Positions 50,687 to 60,400 of a DNA stretch of 64,000 nucleotides are shown piece after piece (position 1 is the stretch's first letter; each line of letters begins with the position of its first letter). Below the pieces are notes generated by a model. The model was given only the letters and a program-made list of their open reading frames with translations, did no database searches and was not told where the DNA came from. This DNA comes from Flavobacterium collinsii (GTDB taxonomy: Bacteria; Bacteroidota; Bacteroidia; Flavobacteriales; Flavobacteriaceae). Made by a program: the position numbers and the translations under genes. Where the stretch lies: the NCBI RefSeq assembly GCF_902804485.1, contig NZ_CADCST010000058.1:1-64000 (forward strand), written 5' to 3'.

Positions 50687-52075
50687 ATGACTTTAATAAA
50701 ATCAATTTCAGGAATAAGAGGAACAATCGGTGGAAAAGTAGGAGATAACCTGACTCCTGTTGATGCTGTGAAATTTGCATCGGCATATGGAACTTTTCTG
50801 AAAAACAATACATCAAAAGAAAAACTTACAGTAGTAATTGGTCGTGATGCCAGAATTTCGGGGCCAATGATTCATAACCTTGTAGTGAATACTTTAATAG
50901 GTTTAGGAATTAATGTAATTGATCTTGGGCTTTCTACTACACCAACTGTAGAGGTAGCTGTTCCTTTAGAAAAGGCAGATGGAGGAATCATTTTAACGGC
51001 TTCTCACAATCCAAAACAGTGGAATGCTTTAAAGCTGCTGAATGCAAAAGGTGAATTCTTAAGCGGAGAAGAAGGTGCTAAAATTCTTGAAATTGCCGAA
51101 GCAGAAGCTTTCGATTTCTCGGATGTTGACAGTTTAGGTGAAATTACCATAAATGACGCTTATATGGATATCCATATCGACGAGGTTTTAAACTTGCCTT
51201 TGGTAGACGTTGAAGCAGTAAAAGCTGCAAAGTTCAAAGTAGTTGTTGATGGAGTAAATTCTTCTGGCGGAATCATTATTCCAAAATTATTAGAATTAAT
51301 GGGTGTTGAAGTTGTAAAATTATACTGCGAACCAAACGGGCATTTCCCTCATAACCCGGAACCTTTAAAAGAACATTTAACGGATATTGCTGAACTGGTT
51401 GTGAAAGAGAAAGCACATTTAGGAGTTGTTGTTGATCCGGACGTAGACCGTTTGGCATTTATCTCTGAAGATGGAGAAATGTTTGGAGAAGAATATACTT
51501 TGGTAGCTTGTGCGGATTATGTGTTGAGTAAAACTCCTGGAAATACAGTTTCAAATATGTCATCGTCACGTGCTTTGCGCGACGTAACCGTTGCTCATGG
51601 TGGGAAATACGAAGCAAGTGCTGTAGGTGAAGTAAACGTAGTAGCGTTAATGAAGAAAAACAATGCTATTATTGGAGGTGAAGGTAACGGTGGCATTATT
51701 TATCCGGAATCTCATTATGGAAGAGATAGTTTGGTAGGAGTGGCTTTGTTCCTGACGCATTTAGCAAATAAAAAAATGTCAGTTTCGGCATTACGAGCTT
51801 CTTACCCTGAATATTATATGAGTAAAAATAAAATTGAATTAACACCACAAATCGATGTTGATGCAATTTTGGAAGCCATGACCGAAAAATACAAAAACGA
51901 AGATATCAGTACAATTGATGGTGTGAAAATTGATTTTGCTACAGAATGGGTTCATTTAAGAAAATCAAACACAGAGCCAATTATCAGGATTTATACAGAA
52001 GCTCCTTCTCAGGAAAAAGCCGATGTATTGGCACTTCGAATTATTGATGAAATAAAAGCGATCGCAGGAATTTAA
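50687..52075 (+). CDS. glmM: Phosphoglucosamine mutase
   Basis: A 462-residue alpha-D-phosphohexomutase that makes glucosamine-1-phosphate for peptidoglycan and lipopolysaccharide. LIKSISGIRGTIGGKVGDNL at the start, the phosphoserine loop GGIILTASHNPKQWNALK, the metal-binding loop VVVDPDVDRLAFISEDG, the sugar-binding loop GGEGNGGIIYPESHYGRD, and the phosphate-binding RKSNTEPIIRIYTEA all match. The family includes phosphomannomutases; the GEGNGG loop and Bacteroidota context favour GlmM. It is monocistronic with a strong terminator. Confidence 0.92.
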   Translation: MTLIKSISGIRGTIGGKVGDNLTPVDAVKFASAYGTFLKNNTSKEKLTVVIGRDARISGPMIHNLVVNTLIGLGINVIDLGLSTTPTVEVAVPLEKADGGIILTASHNPKQWNALKLLNAKGEFLSGEEGAKILEIAEAEAFDFSDVDSLGEITINDAYMDIHIDEVLNLPLVDVEAVKAAKFKVVVDGVNSSGGIIIPKLLELMGVEVVKLYCEPNGHFPHNPEPLKEHLTDIAELVVKEKAHLGVVVDPDVDRLAFISEDGEMFGEEYTLVACADYVLSKTPGNTVSNMSSSRALRDVTVAHGGKYEASAVGEVNVVALMKKNNAIIGGEGNGGIIYPESHYGRDSLVGVALFLTHLANKKMSVSALRASYPEYYMSKNKIELTPQIDVDAILEAMTEKYKNEDISTIDGVKIDFATEWVHLRKSNTEPIIRIYTEAPSQEKADVLALRIIDEIKAIAGI

Positions 52076-52095
52076 TTCTTAAGTTTTGAAGCATA

Positions 52096-52133
52096 AAAAA
52101 TGCCTCTTTTGAAATTTCGAAAGAGGCATTTTT
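52096..52133 (+). terminator. Terminator of glmM
   Basis: AAAAATGCCTCTTT (52096-52109) pairs with AAAGAGGCATTTTT (52120-52133), 20 bp after the glmM stop. Confidence 0.85.
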
Positions 52134-52155
52134 ATTTATGATTTTATCTGCAGTT

Positions 52156-52185
52156 TTGTTTTGTAGGTTTTTACTTGTATGTTTG
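52156..52185 (+). promoter_or_regulatory. Promoter of the orphan propeller gene
   Basis: TTG (52156-52158) and TATGTTTG (52178-52185) are separated by 19 nt, the ideal Bacteroidota spacing. The ATG is 31 nt downstream. Confidence 0.66.
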
Positions 52186-52216
52186 CTTCATGTAAAAGAT
52201 TAAAAAAAATATAGAA

Positions 52217-53446
52217 ATGAATATTCAGGAAGAGTGGTTTACAAAAGGGAAAGAATATGCCCAAGAGGTAAACGAAATGGTAGATTTTGGTGAGAAAAAC
52301 GGATGGGAAAATTGGGAAGGTGAAGATCCTGATGATATTCGGAATCATTTGGGTGAAGATGTTTTAAAGTTGTTAAGAAAAGCAAATTTAGAAGGCAGAG
52401 TTGACGAATTCAGATTAGAATTTCCTCCATCAAATATGCCTATTTTTGAATTTATAGAAAAACAATCTCAGGGTATTAATCAGCTTTTTTTTATTGATGA
52501 CCAAAAGATTGTTTTTCTAATAGGAGCTCCTTATGAGAAAAGAAAAGCATATTTGTTGGATGGAGATAAAATTTCGGAACTGGATTCGGAAATCAGGGCT
52601 ATTGGAAAATCGAAAAAAGGAAATGTTTTTGCTATTGCTTTAGATAATAAAATATCTCTCTTTAAAGATTGGAATGGCAAGTTTATTCGTGAATTTGTTT
52701 TGAATGATATTGCAAATGTGGGGATTACAGAATTGATTCCGTTTAATGACGGTTCAAAAGTACTTTTTGTAAGTGTAGAAGGAATTTATCTAATTTCCGA
52801 AAGCGAAGAAAAATTGATTCATCCAATTGATGATGAAGAGGATGGGGGAGTTCGTATTGATATGGAAAATGGGGCATTGTCTAATGATAATAAATATATT
52901 GTAGTTGGAGATCAAGGTAGAGATCATGCTATTTTGGATAATGAAGGAAATAAAATTAGTGAGATTGGCCCGCAGTCATCATATCCTCATTTTTGCCTTT
53001 TTTCAAAAGATGATGAACAATTAATTACAAATTCCTGTCATTTTTATAATGGAATCACCATTGGTGTTGACAGTGCTAAGTTAAAAGAAATCAAAATCGA
53101 AGCGTATACCGATAGTGACGACTATGTAGTAATTGATGATGAAATGAGGGTTTATTCGGGACTCGCAACTTCTGACTACTACATTCTGGGTGATGCTTAT
53201 GGTTATATCAAAGCTTTCGATAAGAATGGACAGAAAATTTGGAGACATTATTTAGGCTCAACAATAAGTAGTATGACTATATCAGATGATGAAAAGACCC
53301 TTTGGGTTGGTTCTTGTTCAGGAATGTTGCACAAACTTCATTTAGGAAAAGGACATCGTGATGAACATACAATTGGAAATGGAAATCATTATGAAGAATT
53401 TAGACTTTTAATCTGGAAAGAGGAACCACAAATATGGAAATGGTAA
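52217..53446 (+). CDS. Cytoplasmic beta-propeller-like protein of unknown function
   Basis: A 409-residue acidic protein without signal peptide or membrane segment; I do not recognise a specific family. The N-terminal about 80 residues are helical and highly acidic (WENWEGEDPDDIRNHLGEDV). From about 95 to 390, repeated strand pairs resemble WD40/PQQ-like blades: INQLFFIDDQKIVFLIGAP, GNVFAIALDNKISLFKDWNG, YIKAFDKNGQKIWRHYLGST and MTISDDEKTLWVGSCSGMLH. The ending HYEEFRLLIWKEEPQIWKW is aromatic-rich. It has a near-perfect promoter and a perfect terminator, so it is an independent expressed gene. Immunity-like or scaffold roles are possible but unsupported. Confidence 0.7.
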   Translation: MNIQEEWFTKGKEYAQEVNEMVDFGEKNGWENWEGEDPDDIRNHLGEDVLKLLRKANLEGRVDEFRLEFPPSNMPIFEFIEKQSQGINQLFFIDDQKIVFLIGAPYEKRKAYLLDGDKISELDSEIRAIGKSKKGNVFAIALDNKISLFKDWNGKFIREFVLNDIANVGITELIPFNDGSKVLFVSVEGIYLISESEEKLIHPIDDEEDGGVRIDMENGALSNDNKYIVVGDQGRDHAILDNEGNKISEIGPQSSYPHFCLFSKDDEQLITNSCHFYNGITIGVDSAKLKEIKIEAYTDSDDYVVIDDEMRVYSGLATSDYYILGDAYGYIKAFDKNGQKIWRHYLGSTISSMTISDDEKTLWVGSCSGMLHKLHLGKGHRDEHTIGNGNHYEEFRLLIWKEEPQIWKW

Positions 53447-53464
53447 AATTTCATTTTGATAAAC

Positions 53465-53502
53465 AAAAAACACCTTTTTCATTTACGAAAAAGGTGTTTT
53501 TT
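53465..53502 (+). terminator. Terminator of the propeller gene
   Basis: Perfect 16-bp arms AAAAAACACCTTTTTC (53465-53480) and GAAAAAGGTGTTTTTT (53487-53502) with a 6-nt loop. Confidence 0.88.
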
Positions 53503-53515
53503 ATTTTGAAGACTC

Positions 53516-53592
53516 AAAAGTGAAAAGTGAAAGAGTATTTTAGGTTTGAACACCAAAAACTCACAATTCACATTTTACATCTCACATTTCAT
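53516..53592. repeat. Short heptad repeats related to the 34745 microsatellite
   Basis: The plus strand has AAAAGTG twice in tandem (53516 onward). At 53560-53592 the minus strand reads ATGAAA TGTGAGA TGTAAAA TGTGAAT TGTGAG. The heptads TGTAAAA and TGTGAGA are the same as at 34745-34877. Confidence 0.7.
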
Positions 53593-53601
53593 AAAAAAAA
53601 A

Positions 53602-54474
53602 TTACTTTATCCTATGTTTCCATCTTTTGTGTGTCCATAAATAGAATTCAGGGGCTTCATAAATTTGTTTTTCTACTTCTCTTAAGTACTTTTCAGTAAT
53701 GTCAAAGTTTTCGTAATCATTTGGATTATCGGCGATTGGTACAAAGGTAGCCTCATAATAACCTCTGGCTACTTTTTTTACTTTTACAAAAATAACACTT
53801 AGATCGTATTTTTTGGCCAGCATTTCGGCACCTGTATGCACTGGAACTTCGATTCCCATAAACTTCATCGAGTGAAAAATTCGATCCAGTTTTGGCGATT
53901 GATCGCTTGCTAAACCATACATACTTAAAATTCCATCACGTTGGTTTTGAGCCATTGTTGGAATTGCTTTTCTGGTTTCAACTAATTCGGTATCGTATTT
54001 AGAACGTATTTTTCGAACCAATTTATCAAAGTAGGGATTGGCCACTTTTTTATAGACTGCTATACCCTGAAAAGCAATTTTTGTGTTCATAGTTAAAAGC
54101 CATTCATAACTGGCGTAGTGCGCAGCTACCAGAATGGTGCTTTTACCTTTTTTTGCATACTCATTTACAAGATCAATATTTGTAGTCTTAAATCTTTTTT
54201 CCATTTCTTCAGGCGAAATGCTCATCGTTTTGATCATTTCCAGAAACATATCGCACATGTGGCTATAGAATTTCTTTTCGATTTCTTTTCGCTCAGCATC
54301 GTTTAAATGTGGTAAAGTAAGTTTTAAGTTTTCTCGAACTACTTTTTTGCGATAGCCTACGATTCTGTAAATCAGAAAACAGACCAAATCAGAAAACCAG
54401 TAAAATAATCGAAATGGGAGAATAGAGATAAGCCATAGAAAAGGATAGGCTATTATATAAACGAGAAATTGCAT
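53602..54474 (-). CDS. Lysophospholipid/lipid A biosynthesis acyltransferase family protein
   Basis: A 290-residue LpxL/HtrB-like membrane-associated acyltransferase. An N-terminal hydrophobic anchor (FLVYIIAYPFLWLISILPF) precedes the catalytic HX4E motif in STILVAAHYASYEWLLTM. GLASDQSPK and MKFMGIEVPVHTGAEMLAKK match the later family blocks, and YLWTHKRWKHRIK is the typical C terminus. It should transfer a secondary acyl chain to lipid A or a related lipid at the inner membrane. Bacteroidota often have several homologues, so no LpxL/LpxM letter is assigned. Confidence 0.9.
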   Translation of the reverse strand: MQFLVYIIAYPFLWLISILPFRLFYWFSDLVCFLIYRIVGYRKKVVRENLKLTLPHLNDAERKEIEKKFYSHMCDMFLEMIKTMSISPEEMEKRFKTTNIDLVNEYAKKGKSTILVAAHYASYEWLLTMNTKIAFQGIAVYKKVANPYFDKLVRKIRSKYDTELVETRKAIPTMAQNQRDGILSMYGLASDQSPKLDRIFHSMKFMGIEVPVHTGAEMLAKKYDLSVIFVKVKKVARGYYEATFVPIADNPNDYENFDITEKYLREVEKQIYEAPEFYLWTHKRWKHRIK

Positions 54475-54489
54475 GTATTGTTTTTTTTA

Positions 54490-54497
54490 CAAATATA
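54490..54497 (-). promoter_or_regulatory. -7 box (TATATTTG) of the acyltransferase gene
   Basis: The minus-strand TATATTTG is 16 nt upstream of the ATG. No good -33 is seen. Confidence 0.42.
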
Positions 54498-54578
54498 AAG
54501 CAAAAATGAATTACGATCGATATTTTGGATTGATGCTAACATATGTTTAAGAATGACTATATTTACAATTCACATTAA

Positions 54579-55226
54579 ATGTTTTTTATGAATACCATTT
54601 TGATTGGAATTATAGTTGCCAATGTTTTGATTAGTTACCAGGGTTTCAATAATCTTGCTTTTTTTAGAAAATATGAGTTTCATGTAGGAAGTATTCGCTC
54701 AGGAGAACAAATAAGAATGCTTTCATCTGGTTTTTTACACGCCGATATGATGCATTTGCTTTTTAATATGCTGACGCTTTGGTTTTTTGCTCCGGTGGTA
54801 TTGCAATGGTTGGGTAATTTTTCTTTTTTGTTGATTTATTTCGGAAGTTTAATTTTCGGGAGTTTATTAACAATGTTGTTCCATAAAAACGATTATAGTT
54901 ATAGAGCCGTAGGAGCATCGGGTGCGGTCACAGGAGTTTTGTACTCTGCGATATTGTTGCAGCCGGATATGATGTTGGGGATCTTTTTTGTCATACCAAT
55001 GCCAGCTTATTTATTTGGAATTTTATATTTATTATATTCTATATACGGTATGAAGGCTAAAAATGATAATATCGGACATACAGCACATTTTGGAGGTGCT
55101 ATTGGAGGATATTTGATAACTTTGATCAAAGAACCTTCCTTATTTGTAGATCATAGCATGATGGTGATATTGTTGGCAATCCCAATTTTGATCCTTTTCG
55201 TTATGGCCAAATTGGGAAAATTGTAA
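54579..55226 (+). CDS. Rhomboid family intramembrane serine protease
   Basis: A 215-residue membrane protease. Six hydrophobic helices are visible. The L1-loop/helix 2 motif is SSGFLHADMMHLLFNMLTLW. The catalytic serine is in YRAVGASGAVTGVLYS (GxSG), and the catalytic histidine is in IGHTAHFGGAIGGYL. It would cleave substrates within or next to the membrane. ATG at 54588 (MNTILIG) is an equally good start. The SIMPL-domain gene follows 53 bp later and may share its transcript. Confidence 0.93.
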   Translation: MFFMNTILIGIIVANVLISYQGFNNLAFFRKYEFHVGSIRSGEQIRMLSSGFLHADMMHLLFNMLTLWFFAPVVLQWLGNFSFLLIYFGSLIFGSLLTMLFHKNDYSYRAVGASGAVTGVLYSAILLQPDMMLGIFFVIPMPAYLFGILYLLYSIYGMKAKNDNIGHTAHFGGAIGGYLITLIKEPSLFVDHSMMVILLAIPILILFVMAKLGKL

Positions 55227-55279
55227 CAATGGCACAACTTTTGAAAGGTCACTAATCAAATAATTTAAATATAACAAAA

Positions 55280-55972
55280 ATGAAGAAAGTAGTATTATTT
55301 TTAACAATCATGTTTATGTCTATGTCGTACGCACAAGAAACCAAACAAATTCCTCAAATCAATGTAAGTGGAGAAGGAAAGATAAAAATAGCACCAGATC
55401 AGGTTTGTATTTCAGCTACGGTTGAGACAAAAGGGAATAATGCTAAAGATGTCAAAAAACAAAACGATGAAAAAATCGATGCTGTTTTGAAATTCATTAA
55501 AAAAATGAATGTTCCTGTTGCTGATTATAAAACAAAACAAGTTTCACTTAATCCGCAATACGATTACGAAAAAAAGAAAACAAATTATAATGCTACTCAG
55601 ACTGTAGAAATTGTATTGAAAGATTTATCTAAATACGATGAAGTAATGGAAGGTTTAGTTCAGCAGGGAATCAATCGTTTAGATAACGTTACTTTTGAGT
55701 CTTCTAAACTAGCGCAATACCAATCAGAAGCTCGTAAATTAGCCATTAAAGATGCTAAGGCAAAGGCAGAAGATTATGTTTCAGTTTTAGGACAAAAAGT
55801 TGGTAAAGCTATTACAATCTCAGACAATTCTCAGGTGTACAATCCAAGACCAATGTATGCAGCTATGAAATCAATGGCTATGGATACTAACGGTGGTGCT
55901 GAAAACGAAACGCTTGCAATTGGCGAAATTGAAATTACAGCCAACGTAAGTGTAAGCTTTGTTCTAGAGTAG
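55280..55972 (+). CDS. SIMPL domain (DUF541) periplasmic protein
   Basis: A 230-residue exported protein. Signal peptide VVLFLTIMFMSMSYAQ, then a single SIMPL domain. Domain blocks: PQINVSGEGKIKIAPDQVCI, VSLNPQYDYEKKK, SEARKLAIKDAKAKAEDYVS and LGQKVGKAITISDNS. The C terminus IGEIEITANVSVSFVLE matches relatives such as BP26/OMP28 and E. coli YggE. Some form channel-like oligomers or affect oxidative stress; the function here is unknown. It lies 53 bp after the rhomboid gene and ends at a strong terminator. Confidence 0.9.
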   Translation: MKKVVLFLTIMFMSMSYAQETKQIPQINVSGEGKIKIAPDQVCISATVETKGNNAKDVKKQNDEKIDAVLKFIKKMNVPVADYKTKQVSLNPQYDYEKKKTNYNATQTVEIVLKDLSKYDEVMEGLVQQGINRLDNVTFESSKLAQYQSEARKLAIKDAKAKAEDYVSVLGQKVGKAITISDNSQVYNPRPMYAAMKSMAMDTNGGAENETLAIGEIEITANVSVSFVLE

Positions 55973-56001
55973 ATCTAATAAAAAAATAAAGCTCAAATTA
56001 C

Positions 56002-56043
56002 AAATCCCAAATTCCAATTTAAAAATGGAGTTTGGGATTTTTT
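56002..56043 (+). terminator. Terminator of the SIMPL gene
   Basis: AAATCCCAAA (56002-56011) pairs with TTTGGGATTT (56031-56040), with inner pairing TTCCAAT/ATGGAG in part, followed by a T-run. Confidence 0.8.
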
Positions 56044-56202
56044 GTTTTAACGACTCTTAGGTATTATAGCAAGATATTTTTTTGATGCCGAGAGTTTTGC
56101 AATTTAAAAAGGCTTTGCGGTAAGGGAAGCATTGCACAACCTGACACATTTACGAACCTATTTATTACTATCTATCGCTCTGAATGAGCCTTAGAAATAG
56201 CA

Positions 56203-56401
56203 TAGTGCGAAGCACTATGAAAGGACATTGATAATGATTGTTTTGAGCCCTGAAAGGGGATAAGCCTAATCCCAAAGAAGAGAAATTGACTTATATTATG
56301 TTTTCCAAAGAGATTTTTTAATAAAAAAGATTTTGTTTGCTCTCGCTCTTTCAGGGTGCACCAGTCCTTGCTTTAATTCATAGTGCTTCGCACCATGTTA
56401 A
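56203..56401. repeat. Inverted pair of palindromic CATAGTGCGAAGCACTATG elements
   Basis: Two 19-bp near-identical palindromes in opposite orientation bound about 160 bp. The spacer holds a second inverted pair with CCCTGAAAG. The design resembles mirrored REP-type sequences. Confidence 0.7.
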
Positions 56402-56511
56402 TGCTTTTAGGCTTTCAGCCCTTTTTTATGGCTATTTTCAGCTTTTTTCTATATCTCAAAATGCTAAGGGAACTCTGTTTGTGTTTTTACATAAAAGAGA
56501 TTTTTCTCTGG

Positions 56512-56928
56512 TTATAGCTGTAATGAAGGTGCATCAACAAAATTCGCTTTCAATTCTTCAGGTAAATAAGGTCTGCCTCCTGTAGCAGGAATACAAGTCC
56601 CCGTAAATACTGCTGAAGCCATTATTTTTCCGTTTTTAATGATCGATTGTTTGAAATGTAAACGAGGCAATCCCTGAGCATCAGTATAAACAGCACAGTT
56701 GACGTCAAAATTATCGTCTTTTTTTAACGACCGGATAAATTTGATACTGTATTCAGATAAAACCATAAACACGCCGTTTTCTGCCTGTTGTACAAAATCA
56801 AAACCTAAAATATCTTTTATAAAGGCATGACGGCATTCTTCCATATAAAATGGGTAGTATAAGCCGTCCATAATGCCTTGTACGTCTATGTGTCCTTCTG
56901 CAACAGTGTAATTTTTTAAATATTCCAT
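56512..56928 (-). CDS. Hotdog-fold acyl-CoA thioesterase family protein
   Basis: A 138-residue protein of the 4-hydroxybenzoyl-CoA thioesterase type. The N-terminal strand DVQGIMDGLYYPFYMEECRH corresponds to the family's D-x-x-G-x-x-x-x-x-x-Y-x-x-x-x-E helix, with Asp15 and Glu30 as likely catalytic residues. SEYSIKFIRSLKKDDNFDV and SAVFTGTCI follow as central hotdog strands. It is cytoplasmic with unknown acyl substrate. It lies alone, downstream of a repeat cluster and upstream of the divergent metalloprotease region. Confidence 0.82.
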   Translation of the reverse strand: MEYLKNYTVAEGHIDVQGIMDGLYYPFYMEECRHAFIKDILGFDFVQQAENGVFMVLSEYSIKFIRSLKKDDNFDVNCAVYTDAQGLPRLHFKQSIIKNGKIMASAVFTGTCIPATGGRPYLPEELKANFVDAPSLQL

Positions 56929-57319
56929 ATATAATTAAAGTTAGAATGTGTTAAACGTATTTCCTTACAGTTTATTACGATGTAATTCTTGTTTTTTAGA
57001 TAGTTTTCACGTAAAAATAGATCTAAAGTATAAACTTTTAGTTTAGAATAAGAGAATTCAAATCTGAAAGTGTACTACAATTTTCGATAGTACGAAGTGA
57101 AGTTGCCAGCATTTAAAATTTGAGCTTATTAATAGAAAAAGCATAAAGTTTTAGAACCAATTAAACCGCTGATTTTTAGTGTCTTTTTAAACGAAAAAAC
57201 ACACTTACATGTTTTGATTTTAATTGTAAGAATGAAGATTAATTGTGTTAAAAAGTAAGATTAGAGCAAAAAACAATAATATAATATCATTTGATAATAA
57301 TATAACATAAAAATAACAC

Positions 57320-57352
57320 TTGGGTTAGGGTTAGATTTGAAAGATAAATTTG
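57320..57352 (+). promoter_or_regulatory. Promoter of the M43 metalloprotease gene
   Basis: TTG (57320-57322) and TAAATTTG (57345-57352) are 22 nt apart. Predicted transcription start near 57359 gives a leader of about 100 nt. Confidence 0.58.
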
Positions 57353-57373
57353 TAACACAGGTCAAATATTTAG

Positions 57374-57403
57374 GTTTAAATCTTAATAAATTAAGATTTA
57401 AAC
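57374..57403. promoter_or_regulatory. 30-bp perfect palindrome in the metalloprotease leader
   Basis: GTTTAAATCTTAAT, two A's, then ATTAAGATTTAAAC: 14-bp perfect arms around a 2-nt centre, starting about 15 nt after the predicted transcription start. The tiny centre argues against an RNA hairpin and for a dimeric protein site, though this is not shown. Confidence 0.5.
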
Positions 57404-57460
57404 TACATGTATTGCAAATAATTAACTAAAAAACAAAAAATATAACCAAAAACAAGTATT

Positions 57461-60400
57461 ATGAAAAAGCAACTACTTTTATTAGTGTTGTGTTGTCTCT
57501 GGAGCGCCCAGGGAATTAGAGCACAAGACTTAATTGGGCCTTCGCACAGCTGTCGCACAAAGGAGGTCAATGAATTGCAATTGAAGAATCACCCCGGTTC
57601 TTTAAAAGAGAATAAAGCTTTTAATCTTTTTAGTAAAGAGTATGCTAAAAAGATGAGTACTAGAAAGAGTTCCGAAAATACGACCTACATCATACCGGTT
57701 GTCTTTCATGTGTACGGAACTTCATTCAACGGTAAATCGGTTACACTTCAAAAAATACAAGCTGCATTAAAAAATCTTAATGAGGATTTTAAGGGATTGA
57801 ATGATGACTTTAATACAGTTGAGCCTTTTTTCCAGGCCAGAAGAGGAACTTTAAATATTGAGTTCAGGCTGGCACAAATCGATCCTAGCGGAAAATGTAC
57901 TACGGGAGTAATTTTTGAAAGAAAGAAAAATGGATATGGTAACGGAGGCGGTTACGACAACCAGATTCAGGCAGATGCATGGGACAATTATAAGTACATG
58001 AACGTTTACATTCAAAACGATCTGTATGCCGATGGAGCGACCAATAATTCTGGGGTTTGTTGGTACCCGGATTCCTGGATGTCTGATAATAATTTGGCAA
58101 GATGTGTTTATAATGGTGCATATTTGGGAGAGAACACAAATAAAGAATTTGCATCAGTACTTACGCATGAGTTTGGACATTTTTTGAATTTGATTCACAC
58201 TTTTGATGGTGGCTGTACTGGCACCGATGAGGTAGACGATACTCCAAAAGAAGATGGAAAACACTCCTTAGGCTGTGTACCGGGAACAAATTGTGACGGT
58301 GACAAAGTAAATATCGAAAATTATATGGGATATAATGCTGCGCAAGGATGCAGTAAAATGTTTACTCAAGGACAGGTGGTAAGAATGTTGGCCGCTTTAC
58401 AGCATCCCGCAAGAAGAACATTATGGACGGCACAAAATTTAACTGCGACCGGTGTTAATACCACGGGAAGCAGTTTGGTTTCTGATATCACAAGTTTTAA
58501 AGAAGATATTGTTAATAACGGAACGATCTCTGGTAGTGCCAGTATTACCTTAAACGGAACTACATTTTCTAAGTCAAGCGGGACGCTAACTTCGGGGGTT
58601 GATTTTAATGCTAATTTACCGGCTGGTTTAAGCGCCGTAATTGTGATCAATAGTAGTAATCAGGCTACGGTTACTATTATTGGGACAGCAGTAAGCCATA
58701 AGGCAAGTAATACTACTATTGGCGGAATCACTTTGTTAGCTCCTGCTTTGACCGGAGGGGTGGGCGGTATGCTTTGCGATGGATTGAGCTGGAATTTTAA
58801 ATTTAGAGATCCTTATGGTATTTTCTTTGTTGATATCCCTGATATGACGGTTACATCAACTTCTACATGGAAAGCTTTTTTGGTTGAAAAAGGAGATGAT
58901 GTAAAGTATGGTGCCTGGAGATTTGCAGCCAATCATTTAAAAGTAGAAACTTATGGAAAAAGACTGGTAACTAATGCAGGAACAAATAATATTACACCTC
59001 TTGGTTTTAATACTGCAATTAATGCTAGCAGTAATTTTACAGGACCGGGAGCTTATCCAAATCAATTAGATATAAGAACGCCGTCTTATACAATTTGGGA
59101 TGGAAAAACAGATTATTTTGGTTTTGAATACAGCGTTGATGGAGAAAAATGTTATGGATGGTTAAAGGCTGTTGTTAAGGCAGATGGTTCGGGATACAGT
59201 ATTATAGAGTATGCTTATAATACACAACCGGGAGGAACAATCTACACCGGAATGACGGATAAAGTTGCTTTAAGTGTCTCTCCGGTTGTCCTTTTCGAAG
59301 CAGCGGCCAATAATGGAAGTCTTTCGCAAACTTCTTCTCTTAAGTTAACGACTAATAACGGAACTTTTGTTAAGAATTCTGGAGAACTAATTCCCGGAGT
59401 CGATTATACGATTAGTGGAGTTCCGGCAGGTTTGACGGCTAAGCTAAACGTGATTAGCAATACCGAAGTACAATTGGCTTTCACCGGAAATGCTGTTGCT
59501 CATTTAAAAGATAACAGTGCTTCAGTGGTGGTAACATTTTTAGATGCGTCTGTTACAGGTGGCACAGGAGGGTTGTCGAGTTCTGTTGCGTCTGTCAAAG
59601 TTAATTTCAGAGATCCTTACGCCATCGTACATGTAAAAGACGTGAATTATTCAGCAGATGCTGTAAATACCTGGAAATTCTTTAGAATTACAGCCGATGC
59701 GGATCAACAGGATTATGGCGTTTTTGTCGATAAAGGAGATCTTAAATTAGAAACCTATACCAAATCAATTGTCTGCGAGGGTAGCTCTTTAAATATGACT
59801 TTGATTGGAGCGAATCAATTGATCAATAGTAGCAGTAATTTTGTTGAAGGAGGCAGTTATCCTAATCTGCACAACTTAAGAAATGCTTCTTATAAATCAT
59901 GGGATGGAAAAACCGGTTATATTGGTTTTACCTTTACAATTGCGGGAGAGGCTTGTTACGGCTGGTTTAAAGTAAAAGTAAATGCTAAAGGAACGTCTTA
60001 TACTTTATTAGAATATGCCTATAACACTGAGCCTGGAGCGGGTATCAACACCGAAGATATTCCGGTAGATCTTTCGGTTCATTTGGCCAATACACCAGAC
60101 GAGATCACCGAAAATGCTTTGAGTAATGATGGAAGCTTTGATACAAAAGTAACCATTCAGCTTACCACAAACGACGGCACTTTTACAAAAAGTTCAGGAA
60201 GTTTGGTTCAGGGAACAGATTTTAAGGTAACAGGATTACCTGCAGGTTTAACAGCTGAAATTGTGATACTAAATAGCACAACAGCAGAGTTAAGTTATAC
60301 TGGTAAAGCAACGGCCAATGAAGCAACAAATTCAAGCACCGCAACCATTACTTTCCTGAATTCTGCAATTACCGGAGGAGCTGCTATTTTGGATAGTGAT

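Larger units (their letters stand above)
55973..56511. other. 540-bp region with terminator and symmetric palindrome cluster
   Basis: It contains the SIMPL terminator, then AT-rich filler, then palindromes arranged symmetrically. CATAGTGCGAAGCACTATG at 56203-56221 has a reverse-complement relative near 56383-56401 (CATAGTGCTTCGCACCATG). CCCTGAAAGGG (about 56251) and TCTTTCAGGGTGCACC (about 56349) face each other between them. An open frame across 56337-56585 is a by-product and not credible as a gene. Confidence 0.7.
56929..57460. other. 532-bp divergent intergenic region
   Basis: AT-rich and non-coding. It contains the metalloprotease promoter (57320-57352), a perfect 30-bp palindrome in its presumed leader (57374-57403) and a small GTACTA...TAGTAC repeat (57073-57094). 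A box TAACTTTA lies near the thioesterase start but has one mismatch. Confidence 0.6.

Noticed and set aside
56337-56585. Open frame of 82 codons overlapping the thioesterase 3' end
   Set aside because: It runs through palindromic repeats and into the antisense of a clear gene; no ribosome binding site or family match.
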